Assembly: GCA_009786175.1 (NCBI GenBank)
Contig: WQTQ01000152.1
Coordinates: forward strand, 1 to 11,016
Source: Bacillota bacterium
GTDB lineage: Bacteria > Bacillota_A > Clostridia > Lachnospirales > WQUN01
Length of the DNA: 11,016 nt
Direction: 5' to 3'
How positions within the stretch are numbered: position 1 is the first letter of the stretch; the number at the start of each line of letters is the position of its first letter. Shown here piece by piece: positions 6,520-11,016 of this stretch. The notes below the pieces were generated by a model. That model saw only the letters and a program-made list of their open reading frames with translations, was not told the origin of the DNA and did no database searches. Position numbers and translations under genes: made by a program.

Positions 6520-9500
6520 TCATGCCCTACTCGCCCCCCTGCTTAACAGCCAAGGGTACAACCGGATATACAACGCTCTTTCCAATGCTACGCCGCAAAC
6601 CCTATGGGCAAGCGGTGTTGTTGCCGCGCAAAAATGGCACATGGCAGCGGGGCTGCTTAGCGAACAGCGCACCCCTGCCCTAATTATTGCCCCGTCAGAG
6701 CTTAGGGCTAAAGAAATTTTTGAAAACATGTACTATTTTTTCCGGGACGACTGCCACTTCTACCCCAGCCGCGACCTGATTTTTTACGCCGCAGACGTTA
6801 AAAGCGTAGACATTACACGGCAGCGTTTAAAGGTGCTGGATAAGCTGCACCGGGTTAACCACGACTCAAACGCCGCGCCGCCTATCGTAATCCTGTCTGC
6901 GGAAGCGTTGCTGGACCGTATGACGCCGCCGGATACATTTCACAGATACCGCATGCACCTGGCCATCGGTGACATATGCGAGCCGGACACACTTATGCGC
7001 ATGTTGGTACAAATGGGCTACGGGCGCAGCAGTATGGCCGAAGGCCCGGGGCAATTTGCCCTTCGCGGCGGCATTCTGGACATTTACCCGGCAGTGGGGC
7101 AGTATAATTTACCTAAAACAGACGAAAGTACTCACCTTTCCGAGGGCCAAGCCCTGCGCGTAGAGTTCTTTGGGGACGATGTGGATTCTATCCGCGTAAT
7201 AGACGCCCTTTCCCAGCGGTCGGTGGAAAACGCCCGGTCATTCGAAATTTACCCCGTGCGAGAGCTTGTATTTAGCAAATCCCGTCTGTGCGCCGCCATG
7301 GAAAAAATAAGACAGGCCACCGCTGCCTATCGGGATAATTTAAAAAACAAGGGCATGGCAAAACAGGCCAAAACCCTGGAAGATACCATCAGCTTCACCC
7401 TGGAAAACTGGAGCGAAGAACTGGGTGCCGACGCGGACGCTTTCTTGCCCTTTTTCTACGATGAAGAAACCAACCTGCTGGACTACCTGCCGGACAACAC
7501 CGTTATTTTTTTCGATGAGCCAAACCCCATTGCTATTCACATGGACACGGTGCAGACTGAATACAACGAGAGTATCAGCCACAGGCTGGAAGCGGGGCGG
7601 CTTCTGCCGGAACAAGTTGCCGTAATGATGCCCTGGGCGCAGGTTTTGCATAAAACGCAAAAATTCCACAGGGTGTTGTTTTCGTCCATGTCCGGGGAAC
7701 TACGCGAGTTTTCAACTCTAGCCCCAACCCCCATAAACGCTCGCTCCTGTATGCCACTGAGGCACAGGCCTTCCGAGTTAAAGCAGGACATTGCCCAATA
7801 TCTGAAAAACGGCTACCTGGTTGCCATCCTTGCGGGTTCGCGCCGTCACGGACAGCAGTTAACTCAGGCCATTAACGACCTGGACATCCTGGCCCGCTTC
7901 GCAGAAAATTTGCAGGAAGCAAACCTTGTGCCCAACCTTGTTACAGTGGCCCGGGGCACCCTATCCGCCGGGTTCGAGTACCCGGACATTAAGCTTGCGG
8001 TAATAACCGACAAGGAACTTTTTGCCACAGAAAAGAAAAAACGGCGTAGGCGGCGCAGGGACAAAAACGCAGAGAAAATCAACCATTTTACAGACCTCCG
8101 CGTGGGTGACTACATTGTACACGACAACCACGGCATAGGAATTTTCCGTGGGATAGAGCAAGTTACCAGCGACGGCCACAGCCGCGACTACTTGAAGCTG
8201 GAATACTCTGACGGCGGTCATATTTACGTACAGACTTCCCAAATGGAGCTGATACAAAAATACATCGGCGGCAAAACCGAGGCGCGGCTGTCTAAACTTG
8301 GCGGCGCGGACTGGGCCCGGGCAAAAGCGAAAGCCCGTAAAGCCGTGGAAATTTTGGCAGAAGACCTTATTGCCCTGTACGCAAAACGCCAGGCGGCCCA
8401 GGCTCACCCCTACAGCACGGATACTGTCTGGCAGCAGGAATTTGAGGCCAACTTCCCATATACGGAAACCGACGACCAGCTAACCGCAATCGAAGATGTA
8501 AAGCGAGACATGGAATCTAAACGGGTAATGGACAGGTTAATTTGCGGTGATGTTGGCTACGGCAAGACGGAAATTGCCATTCGCGCGGCATTTAAAGCCG
8601 TACAGGACGGCAAGCAAGTTGCCTACCTGGTGCCCACCACAATTTTAACAGAGCAGCATTACAAGACATTCCAATCTCGCATGAAGGAATATCCCATATC
8701 CGTCGAGCGGCTTTCCCGTTTCCAGACAAAAAAAGAACAGAAAAAAACCCTGGACAACATGGAAAAAGGCGCGGCAGACATTGTAGTCGGCACCCACAGG
8801 CTGTTATCCAAAGACGTGAAGTTTAAGGATTTGGGCCTGGTTATCGTGGACGAAGAGCAGCGTTTTGGCGTGGGCCACAAAGAGAAACTGAAAGAAATGC
8901 GCACCAATGTGGACGTGTTAACCCTTACGGCAACGCCCATCCCGCGCACCCTGCATTTCAGCCTGACGGGAATACGGGACATGAGCATTTTGGACGAACC
9001 GCCGGAAGCCCGCCAACCCGTGCAAACCTACGTAATGGAATACAATCGGGAATTTGTCCGTGACGCAATAAACCGCGAATTGGCCCGGGGCGGCCAGGTT
9101 TACTACCTGCACAACCGCGTCCGCAACATTGCGGAAGAGGCTATGCGCGTACAGCAGCTTGTCCCCCAGGCACGGGTGTCTTTCGCCCATGGGCAAATGA
9201 GCGAGACGGAGCTGGAAAACATCATGCACGACTTTGTGGAAGGCGACATAGATGTGCTTGTTTGTACCTCCATAATCGAGACCGGCTTGGACATACCAAA
9301 CGCCAACACAATGATTATCCAAAACGCAGACCACATGGGCCTTAGCCAGCTTTATCAATTACGGGGCCGTGTTGGCCGCAGCAGCCGTCTGGCCTACGCC
9401 TACCTTATGTACCGCCGGGATAAAGTCTTGCGGGAGGAAGCGGAAAAACGTCTGCAAACCATCCGGGAATTTACGGAATTTGGCGCGGGCTTTAAAATAG

Positions 9501-10108
9501 CCATGCGGGACTTGGAAATTCGCGGCGCGGGTAACCTTCTTGGTGCCGAACAGCACGGCCAAATGAACTTGGTTGGTTACGATATGTACTGCAAGCTTTT
9601 GGCGGAAGCCGTAAGCCAGCTTAAAGGCGAGCCCATTGAAACTCACCGGGAAATTACCATAGAAATTAGTGTAGATGCTCACATTCCCGCCCGCCTTATC
9701 CCCGACGAACAGCAAAAGCTGGAAATTTACAAGAAAATCTCCCTTATTAACAGTCAACAGGATTATTTCGATGTACAGGAAGAAATTGAAGACCGTTTCG
9801 GCAGCCTGCTGCCGCCCGTTGTTAACCTGCTGGACGTGGCGTTAATGAAAGCCATCGCCCGCAAACTTGGCGTAACCGCCATTGCTCAAAAGGGGCTTAA
9901 CACAGTAATAACCTTCCGCCAAGATGCCCCAGTTAACCTGGACAAACTTACGGAAGCGATAACGAAAAACCCAACACGGCTGCTGTTTACCATGGCCGAT
10001 ACGCCGTACATTACCATTCGCGGATTTAAAGAAGATAAGCGTCCCGATGATGACGGCGGCGCATGGAAGATAAAGCAAATCAGCGACCTGCTGGAGGAAT
10101 TTTCATAG
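6512..10108 (+). CDS. mfd: Transcription-repair coupling factor Mfd
   Basis: Mfd is an ATP-dependent DNA translocase that pushes RNA polymerase stalled at lesions off the template and recruits UvrA for excision repair. The 1198 aa match the family's full length. Order: UvrB-like N-terminal module with 'GQFALRGGILDIYP' (near 176-189); a basic loop 'KKKRRRRRRDK' just before the RNA polymerase interaction domain 'DLRVGDYIVHDNHGIGIF' (from about 527); helicase motifs Walker A 'GDVGYGKTE' (about 679-687), 'PTTILTEQH', 'GTHRLLS', Walker B 'DEEQRFGV' (near 779), 'TLTATPIPRTLH', 'IETGLDIPNANT', and motif VI 'QLRGRVGRSSRLAYAY' (about 948-963); the translocation region 'FGAGFKIAMRDLEIRGAGNLLG'; and the C-terminal regulatory domain 'LIPDEQQKLEIYKKI'. 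No frame break or missing motif was seen. ATG 6512 is supported by AGAGGA. It overlaps pth, a neighbourhood common in Firmicutes. Confidence 0.98.
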   Translation: MSNHALLAPLLNSQGYNRIYNALSNATPQTLWASGVVAAQKWHMAAGLLSEQRTPALIIAPSELRAKEIFENMYYFFRDDCHFYPSRDLIFYAADVKSVDITRQRLKVLDKLHRVNHDSNAAPPIVILSAEALLDRMTPPDTFHRYRMHLAIGDICEPDTLMRMLVQMGYGRSSMAEGPGQFALRGGILDIYPAVGQYNLPKTDESTHLSEGQALRVEFFGDDVDSIRVIDALSQRSVENARSFEIYPVRELVFSKSRLCAAMEKIRQATAAYRDNLKNKGMAKQAKTLEDTISFTLENWSEELGADADAFLPFFYDEETNLLDYLPDNTVIFFDEPNPIAIHMDTVQTEYNESISHRLEAGRLLPEQVAVMMPWAQVLHKTQKFHRVLFSSMSGELREFSTLAPTPINARSCMPLRHRPSELKQDIAQYLKNGYLVAILAGSRRHGQQLTQAINDLDILARFAENLQEANLVPNLVTVARGTLSAGFEYPDIKLAVITDKELFATEKKKRRRRRRDKNAEKINHFTDLRVGDYIVHDNHGIGIFRGIEQVTSDGHSRDYLKLEYSDGGHIYVQTSQMELIQKYIGGKTEARLSKLGGADWARAKAKARKAVEILAEDLIALYAKRQAAQAHPYSTDTVWQQEFEANFPYTETDDQLTAIEDVKRDMESKRVMDRLICGDVGYGKTEIAIRAAFKAVQDGKQVAYLVPTTILTEQHYKTFQSRMKEYPISVERLSRFQTKKEQKKTLDNMEKGAADIVVGTHRLLSKDVKFKDLGLVIVDEEQRFGVGHKEKLKEMRTNVDVLTLTATPIPRTLHFSLTGIRDMSILDEPPEARQPVQTYVMEYNREFVRDAINRELARGGQVYYLHNRVRNIAEEAMRVQQLVPQARVSFAHGQMSETELENIMHDFVEGDIDVLVCTSIIETGLDIPNANTMIIQNADHMGLSQLYQLRGRVGRSSRLAYAYLMYRRDKVLREEAEKRLQTIREFTEFGAGFKIAMRDLEIRGAGNLLGAEQHGQMNLVGYDMYCKLLAEAVSQLKGEPIETHREITIEISVDAHIPARLIPDEQQKLEIYKKISLINSQQDYFDVQEEIEDRFGSLLPPVVNLLDVALMKAIARKLGVTAIAQKGLNTVITFRQDAPVNLDKLTEAITKNPTRLLFTMADTPYITIRGFKEDKRPDDDGGAWKIKQISDLLEEFS

Positions 10109-10154
10109 GGTGCCAAGCCCGAGGCAGGTTCCGTGCGTCAAGCTTTAAGCATAT

Positions 10155-10170
10155 GGAGGTGGGCAAATTG
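10155..10170 (+). promoter_or_regulatory. Strong ribosome binding site deciding a TTG start
   Basis: GGAGGT (10155-10160) lies 7 nt before TTG 10168. The upstream in-frame ATGs at 10063 and 10153 lack such a site; the first lies inside mfd and the second overlaps the GGAGGT itself. Confidence 0.65.
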
Positions 10171-10949
10171 AAATCACGTACAAAGCGCGAAACTATAATA
10201 GCCGTGGCTATCGTATTGGTGGCACTGGTTTTAGCGGGCGGATATTTCATCCATACATCGCGGCGCGGTCAGCCGCGCATCAAGCCGCTTTGGGCCGAAG
10301 GCAGATATGTAATGCCGCATTCCCTGCGTGCCAATACCGTTGCCGATGTGATGATAACGGATTTTGCAGACATCGCAGTCGGCAAGAATATTAACTTTCA
10401 AATTTGCGCAACATACCGATACTTCAAAATAACGGTGTTTCACAGCTACCCGGCTCTTGCAAGCTTGGTTACTGTTGGCCTTTCTGACGGGCAACTGCTT
10501 TCTATAACTCACCCTGCCAACCACCCCGGCGGCGTAACACAGATAATAAGCACCACCCAGCCGTGGCCGCATGGCAGACATTATGTAACTTTGCAAGGCC
10601 TGAGAGCGGACAATGTCAGCTACGCAGAAGGTACAGGCGAAATACATGTTATGGTAGCGACAGCCGCAAACCCGGATGTTATCACGCAAGGAATTGTGCC
10701 GCCCCCGCCGCACGAAAGACTGACAGTACAAGCCGAATCTGTTGCGCCGGGATTATGCACTTTAGTACTGTTCACATTGAAACTGCGGCCGGGGAATCAT
10801 GGCGACATATCACAAATTGGGAAGCGCAGCTGCCACCGGGTAGCTATTATTTCGTACTCCCATGGCAGGAATGGCGTTGGGTAAACGAAAACGGCACAGC
10901 GTTGTGGACCGCCGTGCCTGTGTATGCAAGGTTTGAAGTGTTAAGTTGA
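10168..10949 (+). pseudogene. Membrane-anchored protein of unknown function, apparently frameshifted near its C-terminus
   Basis: From TTG 10168 the product begins with a basic stretch (KSRTKR) and one hydrophobic segment ('TIIAVAIVLVALVLAGGYFI'), then a β-rich extracytoplasmic-looking region, suggesting a type II anchored or secreted protein (inference). The first frame continues to TAA at 10884, but after about 10745 it turns into arginine- and leucine-rich sequence unlike the rest. From about 10755 the neighbouring frame reads 'HFSTVHIETAAGESWRHI' and on through 'LPPGSYYFVLPWQEWRW' to TGA 10947-10949, a well-formed β-strand-rich ending. Joining the two needs one missing base (or two extra) between about 10735 and 10790. 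The whole would be about 260 aa. I recognise no family. It starts 59 nt after mfd and may belong to that transcript. Its 3' end overlaps a converging gene by 9 nt. It may be a true pseudogene or a sequencing or assembly error. Confidence 0.6.
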
Positions 10950-11016
10950 TTTGCGAACCATCTCCACCAGCGCGGCATACCTCGGATACGTATGAAGCTG
11001 CTGGTATACATAGCTT
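10941..11016 (-). CDS. C-terminal end of an unidentified minus-strand gene (runs off the window)
   Basis: Only the last 24 codons are present, ending in TAA at 10943-10941. They read 'YVYQQLHTYPRYAALVEMVR' followed by K-S-T. The 'H.YPRYAALVE' pattern resembles the final helix of TPR-type or signalling proteins, and also resembles the end of the regulator at 2-445 ('QYPEFAAAEEEL'). No function can be assigned from so little. Confidence 0.5.
   Translation of the reverse strand, partial: SYVYQQLHTYPRYAALVEMVRKST

Noticed and set aside
7961..8407. Long antisense open frames within mfd (for example 7961-8407 and 8918-9358 on the minus strand)
   Set aside because: Mfd is intact and fully matched to its family; the antisense frames follow from its codon pattern and show no domain or start signal.
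1..11016. CRISPR array, tRNA or rRNA gene, riboswitch, transposase or integrase
   Set aside because: No array of regularly spaced repeats, no tRNA-like cloverleaf, no conserved RNA motif and no mobile-element enzyme were seen on either strand.

Overview
The window looks like a chromosomal segment of a Gram-positive anaerobe of the Clostridia type (Firmicutes/Bacillota). The evidence is the peptidyl-tRNA hydrolase (pth) to mfd gene order, AGGAG-type ribosome binding sites, σA-like promoters, a PcrA-type helicase with the C-terminal Tudor-like tail, and the tail of a Firmicutes-style XRE/TPR regulator. The genus cannot be read from the sequence. TAA, TAG and TGA behave as ordinary stops.

Layout. 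(1) 2-445, plus strand: the 3' end of a TPR-type regulator. (2) About 459-5184: an accessory module, visibly more AT-rich than the pth-mfd side, with all genes on the minus strand. Read 5'->3' on that strand it holds an unrecognised 85-codon ORF that may be a gene fragment, a 200-aa cysteine-containing protein of unknown function, a PcrA/UvrD-like helicase split by a single in-frame TAA, and a 445-aa paralogue of the 200-aa protein carrying an extra β-rich, jelly-roll-like C-terminal domain. A palindromic direct repeat (53 of 59 positions identical, no gaps) sits at each edge of this module. (3) 5222-10108, plus strand: a promoter overlapped by a 14-bp inverted repeat, a small ORF, pth fused to a shortened GNAT acetyltransferase-like domain, and full-length mfd overlapping it by 8 nt. 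This is the conserved housekeeping part. (4) 10168-10949: a membrane-anchored protein of unknown function with an apparent frameshift. It converges with and overlaps the last codons of a minus-strand gene that runs off the window.

How the genes work together. Pth recycles peptidyl-tRNA, and Mfd removes stalled RNA polymerase and recruits UvrABC; they are probably co-transcribed and translationally coupled. The minus-strand module may have been a helicase plus two paralogous partner proteins. Its present state shows decay or rearrangement: a nonsense codon in the helicase, and a shorter paralogue that still carries a 20-bp scar matching the end of the longer one, as if an internal deletion had removed the jelly-roll domain. 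The most notable observations are the repeat-bounded paralogue-helicase-paralogue arrangement, the deletion scar that appears to have become the helicase promoter, and the Pth-GNAT fusion. No CRISPR array, rRNA, tRNA, transposase or integrase was seen.
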